Source of the DNA: SZAS-103 sp038323475
GTDB taxonomy: Bacteria; Pseudomonadota; Gammaproteobacteria; Xanthomonadales; Xanthomonadaceae
Length of the DNA: 55,395 bases
Direction of reading: 5' to 3'
Assembly (NCBI GenBank): GCA_038323475.1
Contig: JBBQHA010000007.1
Coordinates: 1 to 55,395 of the forward strand
In this document: positions 8,585 through 16,662 of the stretch, piece after piece
Layout of the letters: each line of letters begins with the position of its first letter
Position numbering within the stretch: position 1 is the stretch's first letter
Notes under the pieces: generated by a model
Told to the model about the DNA's origin: nothing
Seen by the model: the letters and a program-made list of their open reading frames with translations, nothing else
The model's database searches: none
Translations under genes and position numbers: made by a program

Positions 8585-9922
8585 TCACTGCGCCAGCGCT
8601 TCGATCAACGCCGCTTCCAGCAGGACGATCGCCTCGTCCACCTGCTCGACCGTCACCATCAGCGGCGGCATGAAGCGCACGGTACTCGCTCCGCACGGCA
8701 GCAGCAGCAAGCCCTGGTGGAACGCGTGCGTGATCAGCGCATCGCACAGCTCCTTCGCCGGCTGCTTGCCCGCGCGGTCGAGCACGAGTTCCATGCCGAT
8801 CATCAGGCCCTTGCCGCGTACTTCGCCGATGACCTGGTGGCGCAACTGCAACTCGCGCAGGCGCATCATGAAATGCGCGCCGACGCGCTCGGCATTCGCG
8901 GCGTAGCCGCTCTCGACCAATTCCAGCGTCGCCAGCGCCGCCGCGCAGCACAGCGGATTGCCGCCGTAGGTGTTGCCGTGCGCGCCGCGCTTCCACTGCT
9001 GCATGATGGTTCTCTTCGCGACGACGAGACCGATCGGCAGCCCAGAACCCAGGCCTTTCGCGAGCGTCATGATGTCCGGCTGTACGTCCCAGTGCTGGCT
9101 CGCGAACATTTTCCCGCTGCGACCGACGCCCGATTGCACCTCGTCGAAGATCAGGAAAATCCCGTGGCGGTCGCAGAGCGCGCGCAGGCCGGCGAGGAAT
9201 CCATCCGGCGGTACCAGGTAACCGCCCTCGCCCTGGATCGGTTCAATCAGGATCGCCGCGACTTCGCTCGCCGGCACGTTGCTCGCAAACAGCACGTTCT
9301 CGATGTAGTCGAGCACGGCACGGCCCTGGTCTTCGCCGGCGAACAGCGGCCGGTAGTTGTTCGGGTACGGCACGTGGGTGACGCCCGGCATCGTCGCGAA
9401 GAAGCCTTTCTGCTGGGTGTACTTGCTCGCCGTGAATGCAAGCGATCCCATCGTGCGCCCGTGGAATCCGCCGAGGAAACCGATGAAGCGCGAGCGCCCG
9501 CTCACATAACGCGCGAGCTTCAGCGCGCCCTCGACCGCTTCGGTGCCGGACTGGCAGAAAAAGCTCATCACCGGCTCGCCCATTGGCGACAACGCGTCGA
9601 TCTTCTCGCCGAGCGCGACCTGCCGCTCGTGCCAGAAATCCGACGAGATGTGCAGGAACTGGTCGGCGGCGTCCTTCACCGCCTGCACGACCCGCGGATG
9701 CGCGTGGCCGGTGCTGCACACCGCGATGCCGGCGGCGAAATCGAGAAACCGGTTGCCATCGACGTCCCAGGCTTCGACGCCGCGACCGTGCGACATCGCG
9801 AACGGGTAGTCGCGCGGGTACGAGGGCGACACCACCTCGGCGTCGCGTGCGAGCAGGGCGCGCGCCTTCGGGCCGGGCAGTTCGGTCTTGATGTGGCGGA
9901 TGCGTTCGCTGGTGTCGTTCAT
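8585..9922 (-). CDS. class III PLP-dependent aminotransferase (GabT/ArgD-like)
   Basis: A 445-residue fold-type I aminotransferase. The cofactor lysine is K289 in TLAKGLGSG, after the DEVQSGVGRSG motif. Other class III landmarks are GTEAVEGALKLAR, GFHGRT and NPLCCAAALATLE. These resemble omega-amino acid transaminases such as 4-aminobutyrate aminotransferase. An ATG at 9943 is in frame, but GAAGG lies just before the ATG at 9922, which is preferred. It sits between the CoA transferase and the CehA-type gene on the same strand, about 40 bases from each. It probably converts a terminal amine to an aldehyde, passing the amino group to pyruvate or 2-oxoglutarate. The donor substrate is not predictable. 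Confidence 0.9.
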   Translation of the reverse strand: MNDTSERIRHIKTELPGPKARALLARDAEVVSPSYPRDYPFAMSHGRGVEAWDVDGNRFLDFAAGIAVCSTGHAHPRVVQAVKDAADQFLHISSDFWHERQVALGEKIDALSPMGEPVMSFFCQSGTEAVEGALKLARYVSGRSRFIGFLGGFHGRTMGSLAFTASKYTQQKGFFATMPGVTHVPYPNNYRPLFAGEDQGRAVLDYIENVLFASNVPASEVAAILIEPIQGEGGYLVPPDGFLAGLRALCDRHGIFLIFDEVQSGVGRSGKMFASQHWDVQPDIMTLAKGLGSGLPIGLVVAKRTIMQQWKRGAHGNTYGGNPLCCAAALATLELVESGYAANAERVGAHFMMRLRELQLRHQVIGEVRGKGLMIGMELVLDRAGKQPAKELCDALITHAFHQGLLLLPCGASTVRFMPPLMVTVEQVDEAIVLLEAALIEALAQ

Positions 9923-9962
9923 GGCTGGCCTTCGGTGGTGCATCTTGGGATTCGATCTGGAA

Positions 9963-10772
9963 TCAAGTTGTCTTCACTGCCATGGAATTGCGTACCGGCC
10001 GTGCATGCGCGATGCGGGTGCGTTCGTGCAGGTCGCGCAGGGTTTGCAGTTCCCCGGCGGCGGGCGCTGGAATCACCTCCATCGTGTCGGCGACCGCGAG
10101 CGGCCAGCCGGTGGCCGCGCGGATGGCGTCGATGCCGGCATGTTCGTACCGCGCGACCAGGGTGAGTTCCTGCGATCCGGGTGCGGGTTTGAGCACGCCG
10201 AGGTCGGTGATCACGACCTGCGGTCCCGCGCCCTGCATGCCGCGCCGCGCACGCTCGCCATGGCCGCCGAGGAAGCCGCCGCTGGAAACGAAATCCAGCT
10301 TTTCGACGAAACTGCGCCGCGATTGCTTGAGCACGACGAACGTCTGTTTCGCATGGTTCGCGATCTCGGGCGCGCCGCCGGCTCCGGGCAGGCGGGTGCC
10401 AGGTTTCGCGTAGTCGCCGATCACCGTCGTGTTGAGGTTGCCGAAGCGATCGATCTGCGCGGCGCCGAGGAATCCGACATCGATGCGCCCGGCCTGCAGC
10501 CAGAAGGAAAAGATTTCCGGCAGCGAGACCACTGCGGTCGCGGTTTCCGCGAGTTCGCCGTCGCCGATCGACAGCGGCAACACATCGGGCCGGGTACCGA
10601 TCGTGCCCGACTCGTAAACCAGGACGATGCCAGGCGCATGCGACAACCGCGCGAGATTCGCCGCCGCCGATGGCACGCCGATGCCGACGAAACACACGTC
10701 GCCGTTCCGCAACAGCCGCGAAGCCGCGATCGTCATCATCTCGTCCGGCGTGTAGTGCGCTGCGGCGCTCAT
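9963..10772 (-). CDS. CoA transferase subunit B, CatJ/PcaJ-like (3-oxoadipate type)
   Basis: A 269-residue beta subunit of a class I CoA transferase. The segment VLVYESGTIGTRPDVLPLSI holds the expected active-site glutamate region; GNLNTTVIGDY and GGHGERARRG are further family motifs. The length and these motifs match the CatJ-type subunits of 3-oxoadipate:succinyl-CoA transferases. The ATG at 10772 overlaps the stop of subunit A, as expected for a 1:1 complex. Together the subunits move CoA from succinyl-CoA to a carboxylic acid such as 3-oxoadipate or a related dicarboxylate. No ring-cleavage genes are in the window, so the substrate may instead come from the neighbouring aminotransferases and aldehyde dehydrogenase. 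Confidence 0.85.
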   Translation of the reverse strand: MSAAAHYTPDEMMTIAASRLLRNGDVCFVGIGVPSAAANLARLSHAPGIVLVYESGTIGTRPDVLPLSIGDGELAETATAVVSLPEIFSFWLQAGRIDVGFLGAAQIDRFGNLNTTVIGDYAKPGTRLPGAGGAPEIANHAKQTFVVLKQSRRSFVEKLDFVSSGGFLGGHGERARRGMQGAGPQVVITDLGVLKPAPGSQELTLVARYEHAGIDAIRAATGWPLAVADTMEVIPAPAAGELQTLRDLHERTRIAHARPVRNSMAVKTT

Positions 10773-11614
10773 GCGGCCTCCTGCAGGCTGTGCAGGAACC
10801 CGGCATGATCGCGGCTGCCTAGCACGTGCCGCTGCATCCACGCGGCGAACGTGTCGCGGTCGCGCGCGATGTCGTCCCATGCCAGGTAAAACGCGTTGTC
10901 GCGGTCGTAATAGCCATGCGCATAGGACGGATACGCGCCATCCGGCACCACCGCGACCGCGGCCACGACCCAATGCGGCAACACCATCGCGTTCATCGGC
11001 GCATGCAGCGCGTCGACGACCTCCTCGACGGTGACGATCAATGTTTTCGCGGCGAGCGCTGCTTCCTTCTGCGCGCCGACGATGCCCTGGATCAGCACGT
11101 TGCCATCGCGATCCGCGGACTGCGCATGCAGCACGGTGACATCCGGGTTGAGCGCCGGCACGGTCGCGATCGCCGCGTCGGTGTAGGGGCAACGCACCTC
11201 GCGGACCTGCGGGTTGGCCTGCGCAAGGTCGGTACCGACATAACCACGCAGCAGTCCGAACGGCAGCCGCGCGGCGCCGGCTGTATAGGCCGCGGCCATG
11301 CCGGCATGCGAATGCTCGTGGATCGCGAGCGCGTGCGGCCAGCCGTTCTCGACCGCGTCGCGCAGGCGGTGCAACGAACCGACGCCGGGATTGCCGCCCC
11401 AGGAAAACGTCAGCGCGCGTGCGCAACCGATACCGATGAGTTGGTCGTAGATCAGGTCCGGGGTCATCCGGATCAGGTGCAGGTCGCGCCTGCCCTGGCG
11501 GACGATCTCGTGCGCGGCAGCGAACGGGATCAGGTGGGTGAAGCCTTCCAGCGCGATGCTCTGCCCGTCGTGGACGTGCTCACGGATGACATCGTGCAGG
11601 CTCGCGAACGGCAT
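10769..11614 (-). CDS. CoA transferase subunit A, CatI/PcaI-like (3-oxoadipate type)
   Basis: A 281-residue alpha subunit of a class I CoA transferase, about the length of CatI-type proteins. Visible family segments include GQSIALEGFTHLIPFAAAHE near the N-terminus, IGIGCARALTFSWGGNPGVG, and the long CatI-type C-terminal part with VTVEEVVDALHAPMNAMVLP. It starts three bases after the aldehyde dehydrogenase stop and overlaps subunit B by four bases, so these genes form one transcript. It pairs with subunit B to activate an acid with CoA, for thiolysis by a thiolase like the PcaF-like one encoded across the divergent promoter. Butyrate/acetoacetate transferases are shorter and less similar by eye. 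Confidence 0.85.
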   Translation of the reverse strand: MPFASLHDVIREHVHDGQSIALEGFTHLIPFAAAHEIVRQGRRDLHLIRMTPDLIYDQLIGIGCARALTFSWGGNPGVGSLHRLRDAVENGWPHALAIHEHSHAGMAAAYTAGAARLPFGLLRGYVGTDLAQANPQVREVRCPYTDAAIATVPALNPDVTVLHAQSADRDGNVLIQGIVGAQKEAALAAKTLIVTVEEVVDALHAPMNAMVLPHWVVAAVAVVPDGAYPSYAHGYYDRDNAFYLAWDDIARDRDTFAAWMQRHVLGSRDHAGFLHSLQEAA

Positions 11615-11617
11615 GGA

Positions 11618-13186
11618 TCACTCCACCCTGGTCTGCGATTGTTCGCGCAGGTACTGCGCAAGGTAATAGAACGACGCGATCGCCTTGCCGGTCGAACCCG
11701 AGCCCTTCCATCCGCCGAACGGCTGGTAGCCGGGCCACGCGCCGGTGGTCGCGCCTTGCGGCCGGTTCGCGTACGTCACCCCCGCTTCGATGTGCTCGAA
11801 GAAATACGCGATGTCGTCGTCGTCGCCATAGCAGCCGGCGGTCAGGCCCAGCGGCGAATCGTTGGCCAGCCGCATCGCGTCGGCGCGATCGCGCACGCGG
11901 CACAGCATCACGATCGGCAGGAACATTTCCTCGCGGAACAGCGGGTGCGTCGCGGGCGCTTCGGCAAGCGTCGGGGCGACGAAATAGCCATGTTCGAGAT
12001 CGCCATCACGCAGGCGCACGCCGCCGGCCAGGATGCGGCCGCCGTGTTCGGCGAGTTCCCGGCTGTAGCGCTCGAAGTTGCGCAGCGCATTCGCGGTCGT
12101 CACCGGCCCCATCCAGTGGTCCTGGAGCGATGGATCGCCGATCCTCAATGCGCCGATTTTTTCCTGCAGCCGGTCGATCAGCGCATCGGCGATCGCGTCG
12201 TCCACATACACACGCGAGAGCGCCGAACACTTCTGCCCGCTCAATCCGAACGCCGAGCGCACGATGCCGTTCGCGGCGCGTTCGAGGTCCGCGTTCGCGG
12301 TCACGATGCACGCGTTCTTGCCGCCCATCTCGGCGATGCACGGGCGCGGATACGCACCGTTCGCCATCGCACGATAGATCTGCATGCCGACATCGAACGA
12401 ACCGGTGAAGGTCACGCCAGCAGTGTGCGGATGCGCGACCAGGGTCGCTCCAACATCCGCACCGCTGCCGTTGAGGAAATTGAACACGCCCGGCGGGAAG
12501 CCCGCATCGCGCAGGCAGTCCGCGAGCAGGCGACCCGACCACGGCGTATCCGTCGCGGTCTTGAACACGACAGTGTTGCCGGTGACAAGAGCCGCCGCGA
12601 CCGGCCCGCCGGCGAGCGCGAACGGGAAGTTGTACGGCGCGATCACCACCCATGCACCGTGCGGCTTCATCACGCTGCGATTGTGCGATCGGTAGTCGGT
12701 CAGCGGATCGTCCGGCAGAACATGATCGAAACCGTTCTGCCGCGCGAAATCGTCGGCGTAGTGGTTGAAGAAATCCGCAGTCTCCTGCACTTCGCCGAGA
12801 GCTTCCATGCGGTTCTTGCCGACTTCCAGCGTCAGCGCTGCGGCGATGTGGTGGACGCGCTCCTCGATCAGTGCTGCGACGCGCTTAAGCAGGCGCACGC
12901 GTTCGCCCATCGGCGTCGCGCGCCAGCCCGGGAACGCCTTCTGGGCGGCGTCCATCGCATCGTTCGCGTCGTCGGCCGTGGCAAGGGCGAAATGGCCGAG
13001 CAACTGGCGCTGGTCGATCGGACTCCTGCGCGCGTCGTGCCGCGCGGTCGCACGGTCCTCGCCATCGATGTGCAATGCATGGGTCGCACCGAGTCCCGCC
13101 CTGGTCTCGGCCATCGCCGCGTCGAAGCGCGCGTGCAGGTCCGCCGGTGGACTGAACATCGTGGCATAGGTCAGTTTGTAGCTCAT
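11618..13186 (-). CDS. aldehyde dehydrogenase, glutamate/aminoadipate-semialdehyde type
   Basis: A 522-residue NAD(P)-dependent aldehyde dehydrogenase. The catalytic cysteine is C320 in FGLSGQKCSALSR and the general base is E286 in AEMGGKN. The Rossmann segment FTGSFDVG is also visible. The SGQKCSA sequence is typical of the 1-pyrroline-5-carboxylate (glutamate semialdehyde) dehydrogenase branch, which also includes related amino-acid semialdehyde enzymes. The ATG at 13186 overlaps the stop of the upstream aminotransferase gene (ATGA), so the two enzymes are coupled: amine to semialdehyde to acid. The following genes encode a CoA transferase that could activate that acid. The frame stays open upstream through the aminotransferase gene, but that extension is non-coding in this frame. 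Confidence 0.9.
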   Translation of the reverse strand: MSYKLTYATMFSPPADLHARFDAAMAETRAGLGATHALHIDGEDRATARHDARRSPIDQRQLLGHFALATADDANDAMDAAQKAFPGWRATPMGERVRLLKRVAALIEERVHHIAAALTLEVGKNRMEALGEVQETADFFNHYADDFARQNGFDHVLPDDPLTDYRSHNRSVMKPHGAWVVIAPYNFPFALAGGPVAAALVTGNTVVFKTATDTPWSGRLLADCLRDAGFPPGVFNFLNGSGADVGATLVAHPHTAGVTFTGSFDVGMQIYRAMANGAYPRPCIAEMGGKNACIVTANADLERAANGIVRSAFGLSGQKCSALSRVYVDDAIADALIDRLQEKIGALRIGDPSLQDHWMGPVTTANALRNFERYSRELAEHGGRILAGGVRLRDGDLEHGYFVAPTLAEAPATHPLFREEMFLPIVMLCRVRDRADAMRLANDSPLGLTAGCYGDDDDIAYFFEHIEAGVTYANRPQGATTGAWPGYQPFGGWKGSGSTGKAIASFYYLAQYLREQSQTRVE

Positions 13187-14496
13187 GCGGGTTCCATCTC
13201 GGTGAGCAGGCGGTCGAGCAGGGCGAGCGCGTCGGCGAGCTCGCGCTCCTCGATCACCAGCGGCGGTGCGAGCACGATCAGGTTGCCGCGCGCAGCGAAC
13301 GACACGCCCTGCTCCATCGCGCTTTTCAGCAACGTCTTCAGGCCCTGCGGCATTTGCGGCCACGGCGCGAGCGGAGTGCGCGTGGCGCGGTCCGCAACCA
13401 GCTCGACGACGGCGAACAACCCGTGGCCGCCGCGGACGTCGCCGATCAGCGGGTGGCGTTGCTGCATCGCCTTCAACTCGGCGAACATCCGCGCGCCGAG
13501 GCGACGCGAGCGCTCGATCAGGTTCTCGCTTTCGTAGGCGCGTACTGCAGCCAGGCCCGCGGCGCAGGACAGCGGATGCCCGCAATAGGTCAGGCCGGTG
13601 TAAAGCATCTGGTGTTCGAGGAGGCCGGCGATCGACGCCGACACCACCACCGCGCCAAGCGGCAGGTGCGCGCCGGTGAGCCCTTTCGCAAGCGTCATCA
13701 GGTCCGGCTTGCCGGCAGCGCCATGGCGCTGCCATGCGAACCATTCGCCGCAGCGGCCGAAGCCGCTCATCACTTCGTCCGCGATCAGCGCCACGCCGCG
13801 TTCGCGCGTGATGGCGCGCAATCCGGGCCAGTAGTTGTCGGGCGCGACGATGCCGTTCGTGCCTGCGTTCGCTTCCATGACGACCGCGGCGACCGTCCCT
13901 GCGCCGCGTTCGTCGATCGCCTGCGCGACCGCCGCGACGGCACGCTCGCCGCACTGTGCGGCGCTGTCGCTGCCGAACGGACAACGGTATGCGTACGGCG
14001 GCGGAACATGCACCACGCCCATCCGTGCGGGATCGATCTGCTCGCGCGTGCGGCTGTCGCCGGACAGCGCCATCGCCGCATAGCTCGCACCGTGGTAGGA
14101 ACGATCGCGTGCGATCACGTGCCCTTGCGGCAGGCCACGCGCCTGGCGTGCGAACTTGACCGCGTTCTCGTTCGCATCCGCGCCAGCGAGGGTGAAGAAC
14201 ACCCTGCCGCCTTCGAAGCCGGCCTTCTCGAGCAGCGCATCGGCAAGGTCCGCACGCGGCTGCGCACCCCAGGACGAGGTGACGAAACACAATTGTTCCG
14301 CCTGACTGCGGATCGCCTCGACCACGGCCGGATGCTGGTGGCCGAGGTTGCTGCATTCGGCGAGGCTGCTCATGTCCAGCCAGTCGCGTCCGGCTGCGTC
14401 CCACAGGCGCGCGCCGCGGCCGCCGACGATCGTCGGCGCCTGCCATTCGGCCTGCACGCACCAGCTGTGCATGACGCTGTCGCGCTCGCTCGCCAC
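13183..14496 (-). CDS. class III PLP-dependent aminotransferase (omega-amino acid/taurine-like)
   Basis: About 437 residues of a fold-type I aminotransferase. K271 in TLAKGLTG is the PLP lysine. VVMEANAGTNGI, IADEVMSGFGRCGEW and LTYCGHPLSCAAG resemble the taurine/beta-alanine/omega-amino acid branch. The start is taken as GTG 14496 because AGGAGG lies seven bases upstream. Starts at GTG 14547 or ATG 14520 would add residues encoded in or next to the operator palindrome. It is the promoter-proximal gene of the leftward nine-gene operon, and its stop overlaps the dehydrogenase start. It is distinct from the second aminotransferase in the same operon, which suggests two amino groups are removed or two substrates used. 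Confidence 0.88.
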   Translation of the reverse strand: MASERDSVMHSWCVQAEWQAPTIVGGRGARLWDAAGRDWLDMSSLAECSNLGHQHPAVVEAIRSQAEQLCFVTSSWGAQPRADLADALLEKAGFEGGRVFFTLAGADANENAVKFARQARGLPQGHVIARDRSYHGASYAAMALSGDSRTREQIDPARMGVVHVPPPYAYRCPFGSDSAAQCGERAVAAVAQAIDERGAGTVAAVVMEANAGTNGIVAPDNYWPGLRAITRERGVALIADEVMSGFGRCGEWFAWQRHGAAGKPDLMTLAKGLTGAHLPLGAVVVSASIAGLLEHQMLYTGLTYCGHPLSCAAGLAAVRAYESENLIERSRRLGARMFAELKAMQQRHPLIGDVRGGHGLFAVVELVADRATRTPLAPWPQMPQGLKTLLKSAMEQGVSFAARGNLIVLAPPLVIEERELADALALLDRLLTEMEPA

Positions 14497-14530
14497 CCGC
14501 GCTCCTCCTGTCCGGACCATCTCATCAATT

Positions 14531-14545
14531 GTTCGATAATCGAAC
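14531..14545. promoter_or_regulatory. PcaR/IclR-type operator palindrome
   Basis: GTTCGATAATCGAAC is a perfect palindrome around a central A. It lies in the divergent region between the aminotransferase operon and the IclR-family gene. From memory, it differs from the published Pseudomonas PcaR site (GTTCGATAATCGCAC) at one position. A possible second half-site, TTGCGAAC, lies at 14557-14564. The position suggests that it controls the leftward operon and the regulator itself. Confidence 0.7.
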
Positions 14546-14566
14546 ACTAATGCGTATTGCGAACAT

Positions 14567-14596
14567 ATTGAAATGCCTTTACGCTCTTCTTGTCAA
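14567..14596 (-). promoter_or_regulatory. candidate promoter for the nine-gene leftward operon
   Basis: On the minus strand, a perfect TTGACA (-35, plus coordinates 14591-14596) is followed after 18 bases by TTCAAT (-10, 14567-14572; 4 of 6 consensus bases). Transcription would begin just before the palindrome at 14531-14545. The palindrome would then lie in the early transcribed region, where the regulator could block or modulate the promoter. Predicted by eye only. Confidence 0.45.
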
Positions 14597-14607
14597 TCCT
14601 GCCTCCA

Positions 14608-15429
14608 ATGAAGCACATGCCCACGAATCCGAGTTTCGAGGACAGCCCCGATTACGTGCAGTCGCTCGCGCGCGGCCTGAGCGTGCTGCGCGCGTTCAGC
14701 CGCGACCAGCCCAGCGCAAGCCTGTCGGTCGTCGCCGAGCGCACCGGGCTGTCGCGCGCCGTTGCGCGCCGCAACCTGCTGACCCTGCAGCACCTCGGCT
14801 ATGTCGATACGCACGGGCGCAGCTTCTTCCTGACCCCGCGCGTGCTGGAGCTGGGCTACAGCTACCTGTCGTCGCTCGACCTCACCGAGGTCGCGCAGCA
14901 GACGATGGAACAGCTCGCGCAGCGCGTTGGCGAGTCGTGTTCCATGGCGGTGCTGGACGGCACCGACATCGTGTATGTGCTGCGCGTTCCGGTGCGCCGG
15001 ATCATGAGCACCGCGCTCAGCGTCGGCGCGCGCCTGCCCGCGTTCGCGGCGTCGATGGGCCGCGTGATGCTGGCCGACATGCCGGAGGCCGACCTCGCAA
15101 CGTGGCTGCGCGACAACAAGTTCCGCGCATTCACCCCGCACACCATCCACAAGCCCACGTTCCTGAAAGCCGAGATCGAGAAAGTGCGCAAGCAGGGCTA
15201 CGCGATGGTCTCGCGCGAACTCGAGTTGGGGCTGTGTTCGATCGCGGTGCCGATCCGCACCGCGCATGCGCGCGTCATCGCCGGACTCAACATCAGCATG
15301 CAATACAGCGAGGGCGCGCACGATATCGCGCTGAAGAAGATGCTGCCGGCGCTGCGCAATGCGCAGCAGGCGATCGAACTCGCGATCGCGCATGGCAGCC
15401 GGCACTTCTTCGGTACCGCGAAACGCTGA
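14608..15429 (+). CDS. IclR family transcriptional regulator, PcaR/PobR-like
   Basis: About 273 residues. The N-terminal winged helix-turn-helix (about 18-85: VQSLARGLSVLRAF, then LSVVAERTGLSRAVARRNLLTL) is followed by an IclR effector domain (about 100-265). The SARGL-type opening, AVARRNLLTLQHLGY and VPVRRIMSTALSVGARLP match the beta-ketoadipate-pathway regulators PcaR, CatR and PobR. The start is uncertain: TTG 14590, ATG 14608 and ATG 14617 are in frame and none has a clear ribosome site. It is divergent from the aminotransferase operon and overlaps the thiolase start (TGATG). The nearby GTTCGATAATCGAAC palindrome is its probable operator. The effector may be a pathway acid or its CoA ester rather than 3-oxoadipate. 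Confidence 0.87.
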   Translation: MKHMPTNPSFEDSPDYVQSLARGLSVLRAFSRDQPSASLSVVAERTGLSRAVARRNLLTLQHLGYVDTHGRSFFLTPRVLELGYSYLSSLDLTEVAQQTMEQLAQRVGESCSMAVLDGTDIVYVLRVPVRRIMSTALSVGARLPAFAASMGRVMLADMPEADLATWLRDNKFRAFTPHTIHKPTFLKAEIEKVRKQGYAMVSRELELGLCSIAVPIRTAHARVIAGLNISMQYSEGAHDIALKKMLPALRNAQQAIELAIAHGSRHFFGTAKR

Positions 15430-16631
15430 TGGGCGCCGCATACATCGTCGCCGCGACGCGCACGCCGTTCGGACGCTACGGCGGCAAGCTCGCCGCGCTG
15501 CGCTGCGACGATCTCGCCGCACTGCCGCTGGCCGCGCTGATGGCGCGCCATCCGGCGCTGGACTGGGCGGCGCTGGACGAAACGATCCTCGGCTGCGCGA
15601 ACCAGGCCGGCGAGGACAACCGCAATGTCGCGCGGATGGCGGTGCTGCTTTCGGGCCTGCCGGAAACGGTGCCGGCGGTGACCGTGAACCGGCTCTGCGC
15701 TTCCGGCCTCGAAGCCATCGGCCAGGGCGCGCGCGCGATCGCCTGCGGCGAAGCCAACCTCGTCATTGCGGGCGGCGTCGAGAGCATGTCGCGCGCGCCA
15801 TTCGTGATGGCCAAGCCCAGCGGAGCCTACGCGCGCGACCAGAAACTCGAGGACAGCACGTTCGGCTGGCGCTTCATCAATCCGGTGATCGAGGCACGCC
15901 ATGGCGTCGATTCGATGATCCAGACCGCCGACAATCTCGCCCGCGATCACGGCATTTCGCGCGCATCCCAGGACGCGTACGCCCTGCGCAGCCAGCAACG
16001 CGCCGCGCGCGCGCAGCAAAGCGGCTGGCTCGCGGAAGAGATCGTCGCGGTCGACGTCGCCCAAGCCAGGCACAACGTCGTGGCCAGCGAGGACGAACAC
16101 CTGCGGCCGAATGCGACCCTCGAACAACTCGCTGCGCTCAAGCCGCTGCTCGGCGGCGACAGCAGCATCACCGCTGGCAATGCGTCCGGCCTCAACGACG
16201 GCGCCGGCGCGGTCCTGCTCGCGTCGGAAGCGGCATTGAAACGCCACGGGCTGGAGCCGCTCGCGCGCGTGATCGGCATGGCGTCGGCAGGGGTCGCGCC
16301 GCGCACGATGGGCATCGGCCCAGTCCCGGCGATCCGCAAACTGCTCGCGCGCACGCAACTCGACCTGTCCGCCTTCGACCGCATCGAGATCAACGAGGCG
16401 TTTGCCGCGCAGGTGCTGGCTTGCACGCGTGCGTTGGGGCTCGCCGACGACGCCGGACACGTCAATGCGAATGGCGGCGCGATCGCGCTCGGGCATCCGC
16501 TCGGCGCGAGCGGCGCACGCCTCGTCGCGAGTGCGGTTCTGGGGTTGCGCCGGCACTGCGAGCGGCGCGCACTGGTGAGCCTGTGCGTCGGCGTCGGGCA
16601 AGGGCTGGCGATGGCACTGGAACGGGTCTGA
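15429..16631 (+). CDS. pcaF: acetyl-CoA acyltransferase, 3-oxoadipyl-CoA thiolase-like
   Basis: A 400-residue thiolase. The acyl-accepting cysteine is C90 in NRLCASGLEA. H356 in GGAIALGHPLGASGAR and C386 in LCVGVGQG complete the active site. GGVESMSRAPFVMAK, the following GWRFINPVIEARHG and NASGLNDGAGAVLL are strongly PcaF-like. The expected reaction is 3-oxoadipyl-CoA plus CoA giving succinyl-CoA and acetyl-CoA, or the same on a related 3-oxoacyl-CoA. The gene overlaps the stop of the IclR gene and is divergent from the CoA transferase genes. A pcaIJF-like set is thus split across one regulated promoter region. No protocatechuate or catechol genes are seen nearby. Confidence 0.85.
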   Translation: MGAAYIVAATRTPFGRYGGKLAALRCDDLAALPLAALMARHPALDWAALDETILGCANQAGEDNRNVARMAVLLSGLPETVPAVTVNRLCASGLEAIGQGARAIACGEANLVIAGGVESMSRAPFVMAKPSGAYARDQKLEDSTFGWRFINPVIEARHGVDSMIQTADNLARDHGISRASQDAYALRSQQRAARAQQSGWLAEEIVAVDVAQARHNVVASEDEHLRPNATLEQLAALKPLLGGDSSITAGNASGLNDGAGAVLLASEAALKRHGLEPLARVIGMASAGVAPRTMGIGPVPAIRKLLARTQLDLSAFDRIEINEAFAAQVLACTRALGLADDAGHVNANGGAIALGHPLGASGARLVASAVLGLRRHCERRALVSLCVGVGQGLAMALERV

Positions 16632-16662
16632 TCGGCGCCACCACGAATTGAAGGAGATGCGC

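Noticed and set aside
10826..13537. 903-codon plus-strand frame opposite the CoA transferase and aldehyde dehydrogenase genes
   Set aside because: It is rich in Arg, His and Asp with no domain and mirrors well-supported genes on the minus strand. It is a GC-skew shadow.
11618..14461. Apparent 947-codon fusion upstream of the aldehyde dehydrogenase
   Set aside because: The upstream part is a shadow of the aminotransferase gene in another frame; the real start is ATG 13186 overlapping the aminotransferase stop.
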